From: Mixophyes australis
Taxonomy: Eukaryota; Chordata; Amphibia; Anura; Limnodynastidae
Direction of reading: 5' to 3'
Length of the DNA: 64,000 bases
Assembly: GCA_036250195.1 (NCBI GenBank)
Contig: JAVHZZ010000003.1
Span: forward strand, 61,274,789 to 61,338,788
Shown here: positions 25,505 through 35,954 of the stretch, piece by piece
Layout of the letters: each line of letters starts with the position of its first letter
How positions within the stretch are numbered: the stretch's first letter is position 1
Position numbers and translations under genes: made by a program
The notes under the pieces: generated by a model
The model's database searches: none
What the model saw: only the letters and a program-made list of their open reading frames with translations
Told to the model about the DNA's origin: nothing

Positions 25505-26787
25505 CACTGAGGCATACCGCTGACAACCTGTTTGAAAAACTAAGGAATGTCATTGCAACATGGCTTATCCCACTTCGACTCTCCTGAGGATATGTTATTT
25601 CTGATAACGCCACCAATATTGTGAGAGCATTACAGCTGGGAGAATTCCATCACATTCCCTGCTCACACAATCTATCTGGTGGTACAGAGCTTTTTAAAAT
25701 ATAACAGTGACATGTAGGAGATGCTGTCTGTGTCCCAAAATAATTCAGGTAATTTTCAGCATTCTGCAACAGCATGTTGGAGGTTTCAGCAGTTGCAAGA
25801 ATAATAGAATTTGAAGGGGCATGTACTTTAGTCCAGCGCAGTGGAGAATAATTTCTGTGTTGTGCAAGTTGCTGAAACCACTCTAAATAGCCACCTGTGA
25901 AGTGAGTTCAGCACTTAACTTGAAGAATCAAGTGATTCCCGTAATTAGAAATTTGTACTTTTGGAAAGCAGCTAGAGAAATTGAATGAGGAGATAAAACA
26001 AAGCAATTACACTACTATGTGTTAGGAACCCCTCCAGCCGGCACAACACAACCCGGAGTCTACTCTGCCAATCAGGTGTTCACTGGAGCCCCTGGTGGTG
26101 GGGACAGACCGGGCTGCAGACTGACAGAGGGTCGTGAAGTGTGTGCCGACTGGGGAGAACCCAGGCAAGCAGGGTGAGGTCCACGCAGAGGTCAAGGGCC
26201 GGCAGCTGGTTGCTATTCCAGTTAACGAACCGGGGTCAAGGGTCACAGGCAGACAGGAGAAATGGTAAACAGGCCAGAGGTCAGGTCCCGGTCGTCAAGG
26301 TGACGGCTGGGGCGCATGAGAAGCGAGCCGCGGCGCCTGTGAGTACCGCCGCGGCTCGTGACACTATGTAGGACTTGTAGATCAAGTACTTTGCTTCGCT
26401 AGAGTTATCAACATCTTAAAATCTGATCACTACATTGTGGCAACTGTGCATGATCCTAGGTTTAAGAGCTATGTCTTCTCTTTTTTTCCAACTGACCTAG
26501 ATCTCAAGAGATGCAATGAGCTCCTGGTCAGCAAGCTGACAGCTCAAGTGGTACATGACACGACATTGTCTCCTCCCTCAGTTTCTGTGGTAACTGCTGC
26601 TAGGAAAAAACTTGGCTTTTCTGTGGTGATGCAGATGATTCAGCACAAAAATAGTGACAGCTCTGCTGTAAAATGAACTACAGATTCCACGAGAGAGGCC
26701 AATTTACATCATAGTACAGAGACTTCTGTAATGGTGGATTCCAGCTGGGATGAATTATTGTGTGAGTATGATGACAGTGTAGATTAA
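25505..26787 (+). pseudogene. hAT transposase pseudogene, internally deleted
   Basis: Plus-strand pieces in order: an RNase H-like segment with TADNLFEKLRNVIATW and ISDNATNI (25510-25630), where the second catalytic aspartate region of hAT transposases lies; a helical stretch KQLEKLNEEIKQSN just before the insertion at 26020; after it, ATVHDPRFKSYVFSF to KKLGFSV (26437-26640), matching LATVLDPRFKTYIESL of the 47 kb copy; and a C-terminal tail VDSSWDELLCEYDDSVD ending at 26787. Comparison with the 47 kb transposase shows that the whole dimerisation domain (FSTAG block) between KKLGF and the acidic tail is missing. Multiple stops and frameshifts are present. The segment 24900-25500 may hold the N-terminus but is too rearranged to assign; an acidic minus-strand frame across 25062-25472 is unexplained. 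Confidence 0.75.
26020..26363. mobile_element. 344-bp TG...CA insertion (possible solo LTR) inside hAT transposase
   Basis: It begins tgttaggaac, ends gctcgtgaca, and is bracketed by a perfect 5-bp duplication ctatg (26015-26019 and 26364-26368). TG...CA termini and a 5-bp duplication are typical of LTR integration. The GC-rich, non-coding body contrasts with the AT-rich host element. It interrupts the transposase right after KQSNYTT. No second LTR or internal region is adjacent, so a solo LTR or short LTR-like element is the best guess. Confidence 0.6.
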
Positions 26788-27689
26788 AGGTGCTTGGATC
26801 TAGCTGAGAAGGGAGCTAGCTGATGCTGGTATGCTTGTTTAATATTTTGGGTAGAATGGCAAGTTGACAATTTTGTGTTTTTCTACAGTAAACTTTCACC
26901 TTTATTAGAGAGGTGGTTTTTTCTTTTAAAGTTTTTTTTTTTTACATTTTTGTTTCCCTGACTTAAAATCACTATGCACTTTAACATAGGCTTTAGCAGA
27001 TGATGTAGAGGCTTTAGTATCATCATGACTGGTGCCAGCAGGTGCTTGGTTCTCCTGGTCTTCTGTGGACTGATGTGAATTCATATCAATGGCACAGAGC
27101 AATGAGACTGGAGAGTGACAGGAACACTGCTACCCCTACTAATTCTGTTTCAGCACTGACAATGAGCAATGGCACGTACACTGTAGACTGGCAAGAACAC
27201 TGCCACCGCTACGGTTTCTGTGTGAGCTATAGCACAGTACAATGTCACTGAAGACTTTTAAGAACACTGCCAGCCCTCCTCTTTCTCTTTCATTAATGAC
27301 GCTGCCAAACTGCACTGGAGACTGCCAATAACCTTGCTACCCCTTCTGTGTCTCTCTGTGAAATGGCACCGGATCTCCGTGGAGGACGGTACTTATAGAA
27401 TCCAAAACTTGCGAGATCCGATGATGCAGTGGTGATGTTTTGCCTCGTTTTCAGTTCCGTGGGCGCGCGAATGTACCGAGCCAACTCTGCTCGTTACTCT
27501 GATCTCCGATTTTCGGGTGGGCTAGGTTTTCGGAAAACTGAGCCCGGGCATCTCTAAAAATAATAAACTAATTTGCACCCCTTGCATTTTAATATTGTTT
27601 TTCCAGGATCAAATTTACTCATTTTTGTACCTTTCTCTTAATGATTTAGGCCCCTGGAGAGCCACAGGTTGGCCATGCCTGGTTTAGGG

Positions 27690-29344
27690 AATCCTACAGT
27701 CTCATCATTTGGTGGTGTTTTTAGATGTTTGCAAGCTCAGATTTTATTTTTTATTTTTATCAGCCCTGTTCGTTAAGCACTGACAAGTCTTCTAGTCTGT
27801 TCATTTGTAACTCTGAAATCTGGAAGCGACAGGTTTGTGGAAGACGACATGAAAATTATTCTGCAGAGCCTATGAACTATAAGAAATAATGTTTGAAGAC
27901 AAGTTAAATTAGTAAAGCTTATATTTGTCTGAAGTGTTTTATTATAGACAGAGATGAATCCATAACTGGAAAAAGATACTAGCACTTAGAGGTAATGGTA
28001 TATAAACGAATAGTTGCAATAACTATTGTTTTTGTCTGGTGAAAACCCATCTATATTTTCTATTTTTTTATTTCTATTTTGCAAGGTGACTCAGTGCTCA
28101 AGTTCCTGTTAGAATGGGCAGATCTGAGAGTAAAGGTACTAGTGTATGAGTGGTGTGGAGCTCAGCCTGTAGATTGTCAGCAAGGTTTGTAATGTTCTGT
28201 ATAGTTGTGTGATGGTGGTGCACAACAGCCACAACACTTGTCTTCTGGATTTAAAGATTTCTCTCTTATTACTTGGACATAAAATATTGCATTAGTGCAT
28301 TTAATTTTAAAATGATCAGTTTGTCGTAATCATTTATGTTTACTAGCATTAACCCCCTCCTCCCTATCTGCGCTACTTTATAAATACATTATTTTTTAAA
28401 AAAATACAAGGACCCTAATGTTAGTAGTCCTCGAACTTAACGTATCTACAATATTATCCATGAATAAACAGTGTCATTGTACACCAAGAAGCATGTTCTA
28501 TTTATAATTCCTATCCAAGCAGTGCAGGGTAACTCCAGGACAAGCATACTTTACCTTCTCCATCAGATCCCCATAAATAATCTCCTGCACTCTCAATAAA
28601 ACTTTTTATTTTTTTATTATTTTTTTTTGCATCATTTTGCAAAGGTTTATGTGAGCATTGCACATTCCTGGGCTGTGTCTCCCATTCTTGGCCAGGGAAA
28701 TGTACAAACTTCATAGTTTCCGAACATAAAACGTCCTTCCCAGTTCACATTTGTAATTGGTCTGGTATGACTCACCCATACGATAAAGCTATTAAGGATT
28801 TGGTGTACTCGCTAAGTATTTCCATTGTGTGCAGCCTCATAGGGAGTTTACTGCCCCAGGCTGTCTTTCCTCAAAATATTATTTCAGGCATTGGAATCTT
28901 CACATTTAGACAAATCTAAATCTTTAACAGAGTAAATATTAGTTTGCAATGAGGAAGGTTTATGGATATGTGCTTTATAAAGGACCTGTTTAAAATATGT
29001 ATTCCTTTTCTCTGTCGCTACTACACTCACATCAACTATAAATAAATCTAAGAGAAAAGACCTGGAAAAATATGGGAGCATATATTTACAAAGTGCAACG
29101 TTATCCTATACAAATCAAACAGATATTCTCTTTCATTTGTCTGACTACCCTAGGCTGCTAAAAAATCTGATTGGTATTCGCAAAGCCTGATAGTCACCTA
29201 GGCAACATAGATGCATACTTAGGTTTCAGAGACTAGGGTTTAATATGAGCCTAGACACATCAGACCCGAAACAGACTATTTGTGACATGTGGCGCTGCTG
29301 GGCTTGCCTTCGTCTATGCCGTCATGACTCATTGTTTAGCGTGT
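27690..29344. other. Intronic sequence, nothing recognised
   Basis: About 1.65 kb with no supported gene or mobile element. Short T-rich and A-rich runs only. Confidence 0.4.
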
Positions 29345-29564
29345 GTCGTTAGCAGGGCCGGACTGGCCATCTGGCACTTCTGGCAAATGCCAGAAGGGCC
29401 GATGGCTATATGGGCCGGCCCGACACCCCCTGTCTTCTTGGTGGCTGGAGGAAACAGCCACCTCTGCTGCGCGCTCCCCAGCACCCTCCCCCGTTATGCT
29501 GTGCAGCCAGTTACACTGGTGAGTTTCCTGTCTTTTTTAATTTTTTTTTTTTTTTACTGAAGAT

Positions 29565-29725
29565 TGGGGGGGGGGGGGGGGGGGTCGCGGGGTTGCCGCG
29601 ATTTTCGGGGGGGGGTGCCGCGATTTTCGGGCGGGGGTGCCCGCGATTTTCAGGGGGGGGGGGGGTCGCGGGGGTGCCGCGATTTTCAGGGGGGGGGGGG
29701 TCGCGGGGGTGCCCGCGATTTTCAG
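29565..29725. repeat. G-run plus ccgcgattttc tandem array
   Basis: Runs of about 8 to 18 G residues alternate with tcgcggggttgccgcgattt-type units, about five imperfect copies. Strongly G-rich on the plus strand and a candidate for quadruplex formation. Exact copy number may be affected by assembly. Confidence 0.8.
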
Positions 29726-30580
29726 GTGGTGAGAGCCAGGGAGTGCTGGGAAAGGGGGTGAGAGCCAGGGAGTGCTGGGAAAGGGGGTGAAAGCCAGGGG
29801 GTGCTGGGAAAGGGGGTAAGAGCTAGGGGGTGCTTGGAGAGGGGGTGAGAGAGCCGGAGGGGGTGCTGGGAAAGGGGATGAGAGCCAGGGGGTGCTGGGA
29901 GAGGGGGTGAGAGAGCCGAAGGGGGTGCTGGGAGAGGGGGTGAGAGAGCCGAAGGGGGTGCTGGGAGAGGAGGTGAGAGAGCGGAAGGGGGTGCTAGGAA
30001 AGGGGTTGCTGGGAGAGGGGGTGTGAGAGCCGAAGGGGGTGAGAGAGTGGAAGGGGGTGCTGGGAAAGGGGGTGAGAGAGCTGAAGGGGGTGCTGGGAGA
30101 GGGGGAGAGAGAGCTGAAGGGGGTGCTGGGAGAGGGGGTGAGAGAGCGGAAGGGGGTGCTGGGAAAGGGGGTGAGAGCCAGGGGGTGCTGGGAGAGGGGG
30201 TGAGAGAGCCGAAGGGGGTGCTGGGAAAGGGGGTGAGAGCCAGGGGGTGCTGGGAGAGGGGGTGAGAGAGCCCAAGGGGGTGCTGGGAAAGGGGGTGAGA
30301 GAGCTGAAGGGGGTGCTGGGAGAGGGGGTGAGAGAGCGGAAGGGGGTGCTGGGAAAGGGGGTGAGAGCCAGCGGGTGCTGGGAGAGGGGGTGAGAGAGCC
30401 AAAGGGGGTGCTGGGAAAGGAGGTGAGAGAGCCGAAGGGGGTGAGAGAGCCAGGGTGGTAGGGGGTGCAGGAAGAGGAGTGAGAGAGCCGGGGGGTAGAG
30501 GGTGCAGGAAGACGTGTGAGAGAGCCAGGGGAGTAGGTGGTACAGGAAGATGTGTGAGAGCCAGCGGAGAAGGTGGTGCA
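29726..30580. repeat. Minisatellite, 27- to 34-bp units
   Basis: Some 25 imperfect units built from gggggtgctgggaaaggggg followed by tgagagcca or tgagagagccgaa. The last units (from about 30440) degrade to gtaggtggtgcaggaag-type variants. Because unit lengths vary around multiples of three, open frames of up to 395 codons appear on the minus strand (repeats of Leu-Ser-Pro-Pro-Leu-Pro-Ala-Pro); nothing suggests a real protein. Confidence 0.9.
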
Positions 30581-31249
30581 GGGGGTTAAGTGAGAGGGAC
30601 AAAGGAGAAGATGGTGCAGGGGCATAGGTAAAAGAAAGTGTAAAGGGAGAGACATCTTAAGAATGGGAATGTCAGGGATGCAGCCATCATAAAACACAAG
30701 TAGTAATGAAGAATGGAAATGCACAGAGGGGACAAGTGTTAAAAAAAATAAAAAATCAAGCCTTCATACTCCATTCACTTTTATTTTCTATACCCCCACT
30801 CCTAAATTTCTGCTTCGACCACTGCCCTCTATTCCTGCTCCCGACTGCCTGTGTGAGCTGACAGCTGCTGATCCCTCCTCGCCCAGCGCGCCCACTAGGA
30901 GAACAGAACACAGGATGCCATAATCGGGTAAGTTCATATATTTTCTCGTGTGCAATATGTTTTTAACCATCCTTTCTTGAACTGGGGACACTACAGCGTA
31001 TCCAATAATGTTTAACACTATGTATTGCTCATTATTGCGCTGTAATGTTTTTTGCATATTTATCTGTACAGAGATTTTTAATTAAGAGGAAAAAACATTG
31101 CTTGTCATAAATTTTATCTGTAATTGTGTCAATATATCTATTTTTGTTTGCATTGTAAATGATGTATTAAGCTGCTCTTGGGACTCACACTCAGTATCTG
31201 ATATGCTGTAGCAATTTTTATTTGTGAATGAGTTTTTATCTGAGCTTTA

Positions 31250-31415
31250 CTAATGATTTGGGGGCACTACTATGCCATAATATGATTTGTGGGCACTTCT
31301 GCATGACCAAATATGAATTGAGGGTAATACTATGTGGCATAATATGACCTTGGGGCACTACAATGTGGCATAATATGAACTGGGCACACTACGGTGTGGC
31401 ATCATATGAACCTCT
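31250..31415. repeat. Short tandem array, about 37-bp unit
   Basis: About four to five diverged copies of ggggcactactatgtggcat followed by aatatga-type sequence. It lies between the two larger arrays inside the hAT element. Confidence 0.7.
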
Positions 31416-32044
31416 GCCAAAGGCAAGTCTTTCATTGTTGAATATGATGGGAGCCCAAAGAAGTTGCTGTATCGGGGCCCAAAATTCCTCTTGTCAGCCC
31501 TGCCTGTGAGTCAAGGGGGTAGACGCCTCCAGGTAAATAATCTAAATGTTTCCTATCTAATCAAACTGATGGATCACATCCAATTATTTCTCACCCACCT
31601 CCTCTATCCCCCTTAATTTATATACTGTGTTATTTAAAATGAATAGAAAAGACGCATATCCAATTACTGTAGTAAAACAAAAATATTTTTCTCTGACATT
31701 TTGCTGTAGATGGAAATACTTTAAATGCGGCCGTGTGGGTTCAACTGATCATTCAATAGTTATGTTTTTTTTAGATATATGTTAGTTTTATTTCATGTGG
31801 AATGATTCATGAAAATTCTGCCATTACTATTTAATTGAGGGAAAAGGGTACCTGTTACATATATGTGTGTGTAAGTACTCTGTTCGTTGTTGCTATTTTG
31901 TGGGAGATTTGAAAAAAGCAAAACATTGTTTCCTACAGTGGCGTCTGTATAATTGGTGGTATTGCTGTAGTATGGGGTGGCGTGCTGGTGGCAGTGTTGT
32001 AGTGTGTTTGGTGCTTAGTATTGCTAATAAGTAGGAGAGGGTAT

Positions 32045-32352
32045 TGCTATAATGTGGGGGTGATGCCGGTTGCTGTAATGTGGGGAGTGATGCCGGTTGA
32101 TGTAATGTGGGGGGTGATGCCAGTTGCTGTAATGTGGGGGAAATGCTGGACGCTGTAATGTGGGGGTGATGCCGGTTGCTGTAATGTGGGGGTGATGCCG
32201 GTTGCTGTAATGTGGGGGGTCATGCTGGACGCTGTAATGTCGGGGGTGATCCTGGACGCTGTAATGTGGGGGGTGATGCTGATTGCTGTAATGTGGGGGG
32301 TGATGCCGGTTGCTGTAATGTGGGGGTGATGCCGGTTGCTGTAATGTGGGGA
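32045..32352. repeat. Minisatellite, 24- to 26-bp unit
   Basis: About twelve copies of ttgctgtaatgtgggggtga followed by tgccgg, with variants (tggacgctg in place of ccggttgctg). Copies are very similar, implying recent expansion or gene conversion. Confidence 0.9.
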
Positions 32353-32528
32353 TGATTGATGTAGTATGAGTGTGTGTGGGGGGTTATTTATTGCTGTAAT
32401 TTGGGTACTAATAATGTATTGTCATGGTGTTTATTGATGTCATTTGGGTGCTAATAATGTAATGTTGAGGGTCATTAGGAGAAATAAATACCCCCCCCCC
32501 CACACACACACACACACTCATACTACAT
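32353..32528. repeat. Inverted GT/CA-rich repeat at the end of the array
   Basis: Left arm tgatgtagtatgagtgtgtg then a G run (about 32356-32383); right arm a C run and CA repeat, then actcatactacatca (about 32490-32528). The arms are reverse complements over roughly 28-30 bases, with about 105 bases between them. Close to the right end of the hAT element. Confidence 0.7.
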
Positions 32529-32649
32529 CATGTTGTACTGCGCCAGCATCAGTGTGGAACAATATAGTGCATGGAGCCCACAACACGTGGGCCTGTGTGC
32601 TTTAAATGCCAGGGCTGATTTTTAGTCCCAGTCCGGCCCTGGTCGTTAG

Positions 32650-33795
32650 GGAGGGCTATGGTGGCAGTTGATCTGTGTATTAAATCTAATTCAGGAAAAG
32701 GGTTTATTCCAGCGCTTAATCCGTGAAGTCAGAAAAAATAGAATACTGTACACTGTGTGGTAAGTGGATTTCTTTTTAATAATAAAAGCATTTACCCAGT
32801 GTTGATAATATTAATGTCCACTGCCGGCGCTCAGATGCCTCTAGAAGATTTTATTGATAAGTTATGGCGATATGGAATCTTCTGAAAATCAGCCCTATTG
32901 CCATAATACTGACCTGTAAATATATGGTTTATTTAACATTTTAAGTAGTGATGGGACTATAGATGAAAGTAGTTTTTTATTTTTTCTATTTTGTTATGTT
33001 TAACTTTGTTATTGTCATGTTTAACCTATTTGCTTGCACTAACGGATTCAGTGTAAGCTACATGTAAAAGAGCTACTTACGTTAGATATAGTTTATTTAG
33101 GTCAATAGTGCTAGCAGACATAAGAGTCTGGGGGATACCTTTTGGTGGGCGATGTCACAGGATTTCCTGATGACATCTCATAGTGAGACGCTCATAGTGT
33201 TAACTATAAACACTGCTGTGATCAAACCTTTTCTCCATACCCAGGAGACGACAACTCTGCACTAATTAAAAACAATGGCAGCTAAGTAGCCAGTGGTCTG
33301 TCTACCATTTAAAGTGGTTGGGAAGTGGTTAACTAAGCCACATATTCGCGCTATTTACTAACAAAGTGAATGTGTGCAGTAACATAGCAACCTATAAGCC
33401 ATGATCAATCTAATTAAAGTGAACGAATGAAAGCTGCAGGGTGTGTGGGGCTTGGATGGACAACTGAGCAATCGCACAACAATTTACACAGTTACAATAC
33501 TCCGCTTCTACACTTGACAACCCTGAGGATACCTGCGGTGCTTAATCTGCCAATCACTCGGGAGTGGATTATTATTTTTCTCCCTAGTTCGCACTTCACT
33601 CTTCAAAGGGAGAGAGAAATCTGGGTAACTGTTTAACAGTCATCAGGCAATACAATTTGTTTTTTAAAACCAGCTGGACCTGTATGCTATCACTGCGTTT
33701 GTTGAAAAAAAAAGTTGGGGGGAAATTCGGGTTTTTACTTGTTTGTATGTTGAGCATGGATTTTTATTTTTTTTTGTAATAAAAAAAAAAGTAGT
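32650..33795. other. Intronic sequence, nothing recognised
   Basis: About 1.1 kb; no gene or mobile element supported. Only A- and T-runs near 33703-33790 stand out. Confidence 0.4.
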
Positions 33796-33799
33796 TGCC

Positions 33800-34205
33800 C
33801 CTAACACCATTTTTCACATTGTGGCTGCAGGTTCTCAAATTTAAATAAGTTGAATTTGAAAAGTATTCATTCCCCATGTAATGGCAAGATCAAATCTTCA
33901 TAGGTGCCCTACATTTACTTAAGTGTCTTCATAAATTTATCTGTTTAAAAAATTAGTTCATCACCTTTTTGTCCCTTTATTTGTAAATATAAATACCCCT
34001 CTCTCTCTATGTTCCTCCACCATGGTAATGATTTTCCCCAAAATAATAAAGGAGTATTTCAAACAAGTAAAATATATGGCTAGAAAGGGACAAACATATT
34101 GTGACATGTACAAGACAATTTCAAAGTCATTGAATATCCTGAAAACTCAGTTCAGCCATTGTACAGACGTGGAAGAAGTATGAAACTAAAACCACTCTTC
34201 CTTAA
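33800..34205 (+). pseudogene. Tc1-like transposon 5' fragment
   Basis: Left part has gaaaagtattcattcccc, wording typical near Tc1-type ends. From about 34070, plus-strand translation gives YKTISKSLNILK and, after a frameshift, TWKKYETKTTLP, corresponding to the paired-like HTH region of Tc1 transposases. The match stops at about 34205, where sequence assigned to the DIRS relic begins, so the catalytic DDE domain is missing. Confidence 0.55.
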
Positions 34206-34806
34206 ACACATTTCCTTATCAGGCTCCATGGCAGCCCACACAAATGGATTAATCCTTAGTCACCTGAATAGAGACAGGAAAAAGTAACACCGCTAGAAGG
34301 CACATAGTGTGACTCTTCTTATCCTTCATTGTCTTTATCTTGTTTCTTCAAAGCTGAGAGGCAGAGCAGTAAAGTTTTTTTATTAATTTTTGCTGGTATA
34401 AGGACTTACCTTGTTCTGTGAGGTCCTGGTGTCCCTTCCAGATGGATTGGCCCGACAGGACAAGGCATGGCTCCCCTGTTGCTGATCTCTACTATCTAAG
34501 GTAGTAGATGTGGTAAGGTCAGCATTTTAAATTTGAAAAATGTGCACTGAGGCGTGTCATCAGAGTGACTAGAACGAATGATGTCATATCCAGGTCACAG
34601 AGGAAGGAGCCTGTACATGGTAACAAATGCATCGCTGAATCCTGAACACAGCATGCAGTATGGAGCTGGAACCTGCTCCCAAAAAGTCTAAGAACTTGTA
34701 CTGTAAGGAGTTGAATCCAGGAAGGGGTTTAATCTGATAAGTGGCTAGGAAAGGCTAGTACTAAAGTTCACTGTAGGCTATAAGAAGTTAGGTTAGCCAT
34801 AATAAG

Positions 34807-35781
34807 ATGAGTAGTAGCAGGCTTGATGATCTCACTCAATGCATATCTTGTCATATGTATGCACACTTGGAGCAAGTGTTCCAAGGTTTATACCTCTGTG
34901 AGAAATGTGAGCAATTGGTCTCTTTGGAAGCCCAGGTAACTGATCTAAAGCAGACCATTGCAACATTGAGAGACATTGCCAACCTGGAGCAGAGTTTACA
35001 GCTCACAGTTGATGCGTTAGCTGAGCAGGGTGGAGCAGAGACAGAGGAGGATGCACAGGTAGGCAGCTGGGTAACAGTTACTAGGGGTAGCAGAGGGAGG
35101 AAGAGGCAGGCCAGTTCTGAGCTAGGCAATCCCAGCAGATTTGCCAGATTGGATGAAGATACTGTGGAAGGCAGTTCAGAATTGGTAGAGTTGGATGACA
35201 CTGCTTCCTCTAGCAACCAGGGGAATGGTCTCTCCAGCACAGAGGGGACCAAAGTTACTCAGGGACCCAGGCAGATTGTGGTGGTAGGGGATTCAATTAT
35301 TAGGAAGGTAGATAGGGCAATCTGTTACCGGGACCGTGCATGCCGAACAGTGTGTTGTCTCCCGGGTGCTCGGGCTCGGCATATTGCGGATCGGGTAGAC
35401 AGATTGTTGGGAGGGGCTGGGAATGACCCAGCGGTTTTGGTGCATGTTGGCACCAATGACCGAGTTAGAGGAAGAAGGGGTGTCCTAAAGAATGATTTCA
35501 GGGACATAGGTCGCAAACTTAAGGCAAGGACATCCAAGGTAGTATTTTCGGAAATACTACCTGTGCCACGCGCTAGTCCAGGGAGGCAGCGGGAGATTAG
35601 GGAGGTTAATGCGTGGCTAAAAGATTGGTGTAGGAAGGAGGGTTTTGGATTCTTAGAGCACTGGGCTGATTTCTCGGTCAGTTGCTATCTTTATTGTCGT
35701 GATGGATTGCACCTGAATGAGGAGGGGGCTGCAGTGCTAGGGGAGAGGATGGTTAGAAGGTTGGAGGAGATTTTAAACTAG
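34807..35781 (+). CDS. LINE ORF1 protein with SGNH/GDSL esterase domain
   Basis: The 324-residue frame is intact from ATG to stop. The N-terminus has a Cys pair pattern (C12-x2-C15 and C31-x2-C34) resembling a small zinc-binding finger, followed by a coiled-coil-like stretch (about 37-75). A charged linker with a GRKR basic patch (97-100) comes next. The C-terminal half is an SGNH-hydrolase fold: block I GDS (161-163, nucleophile Ser163), block III GTND (215-218), and the DGLH catalytic pair (Asp299, His302). Esterase-type ORF1 proteins are known from CR1 and L2 LINEs and are thought to act with the element RNA. The catalytic residues are all present. ORF2 follows 173 bases downstream in another frame. 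Confidence 0.9.
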   Translation: MSSSRLDDLTQCISCHMYAHLEQVFQGLYLCEKCEQLVSLEAQVTDLKQTIATLRDIANLEQSLQLTVDALAEQGGAETEEDAQVGSWVTVTRGSRGRKRQASSELGNPSRFARLDEDTVEGSSELVELDDTASSSNQGNGLSSTEGTKVTQGPRQIVVVGDSIIRKVDRAICYRDRACRTVCCLPGARARHIADRVDRLLGGAGNDPAVLVHVGTNDRVRGRRGVLKNDFRDIGRKLKARTSKVVFSEILPVPRASPGRQREIREVNAWLKDWCRKEGFGFLEHWADFSVSCYLYCRDGLHLNEEGAAVLGERMVRRLEEILN

Positions 35782-35954
35782 GCTCCGGGGGGGAGGGGCA
35801 AGCAAGTATTTATGGGATAGACATTGAGAGTAGTAAGGAGGAATTTAACAAGAGTAAAGGGGGTGGAGAGGGGGGAAAGGGAAGCATAGCCGATAAGGAG
35901 CGGCCCTTTTTAAAGCAAAAAGAAATACCTAAGGGAGGCAATAGACTTAAGTGT

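Larger units (their letters stand above)
24697..27556. mobile_element. Inner hAT element (same family as the 47 kb copy)
   Basis: Left end tagagatgttcattgaccca and right end gagcccgggcatctcta are inverted termini sharing TAGAGATG. Flanking 8-mers are aaaatgat (24689-24696) and aaaataat (27557-27564), a duplication with one later change. The left subterminal sequence (gtgttttggtttttgatttg) and right subterminal sequence (gggtgggctaggttttcgg) match those of the element at 47086-50225. The interior carries broken plus-strand transposase and a 344-bp secondary insertion. Confidence 0.85.
24379..27681. mobile_element. Outer hAT-type element interrupted by a second hAT insertion
   Basis: Ends are inverted: caggcctggccaacctgtgg at the left and caggcatggccaacctgtgg on the minus strand at the right. 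A perfect 8-bp target duplication gtttaggg lies at 24371-24378 and 27682-27689. Removing the inner element (24697-27556) leaves roughly 440 bp, a typical non-autonomous hAT size. Between the two sets of ends is another inverted pair (gagtcattaaggagag near 24508 and ctcttaatgatttagg near 27635), suggesting the outer element itself contains a further MITE or has layered termini. Confidence 0.85.
29353..32641. mobile_element. Non-autonomous hAT element expanded by minisatellites
   Basis: Inverted ends cagggccggactgg are exact at both termini. They are flanked by a perfect 8-bp duplication gtcgttag (29345-29352 and 32642-32649). A hairpin cttctggca/tgccagaag sits near the left end (29380-29399). 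At 3.29 kb it is large for a non-autonomous copy; most of the length comes from at least four tandem arrays (listed separately) and unique AT-rich sequence between them. No transposase fragment was recognised. Long Pro/Ser/Leu or Gly/Glu-rich open frames on both strands are products of the repeats. Confidence 0.88.

Noticed and set aside
29537..30724. A 395-codon minus-strand frame and two further long overlapping frames, Pro/Ser/Leu-rich
   Set aside because: All are coded by the minisatellite in the hAT element; openness follows from the repeat unit, and several frames are open at once.
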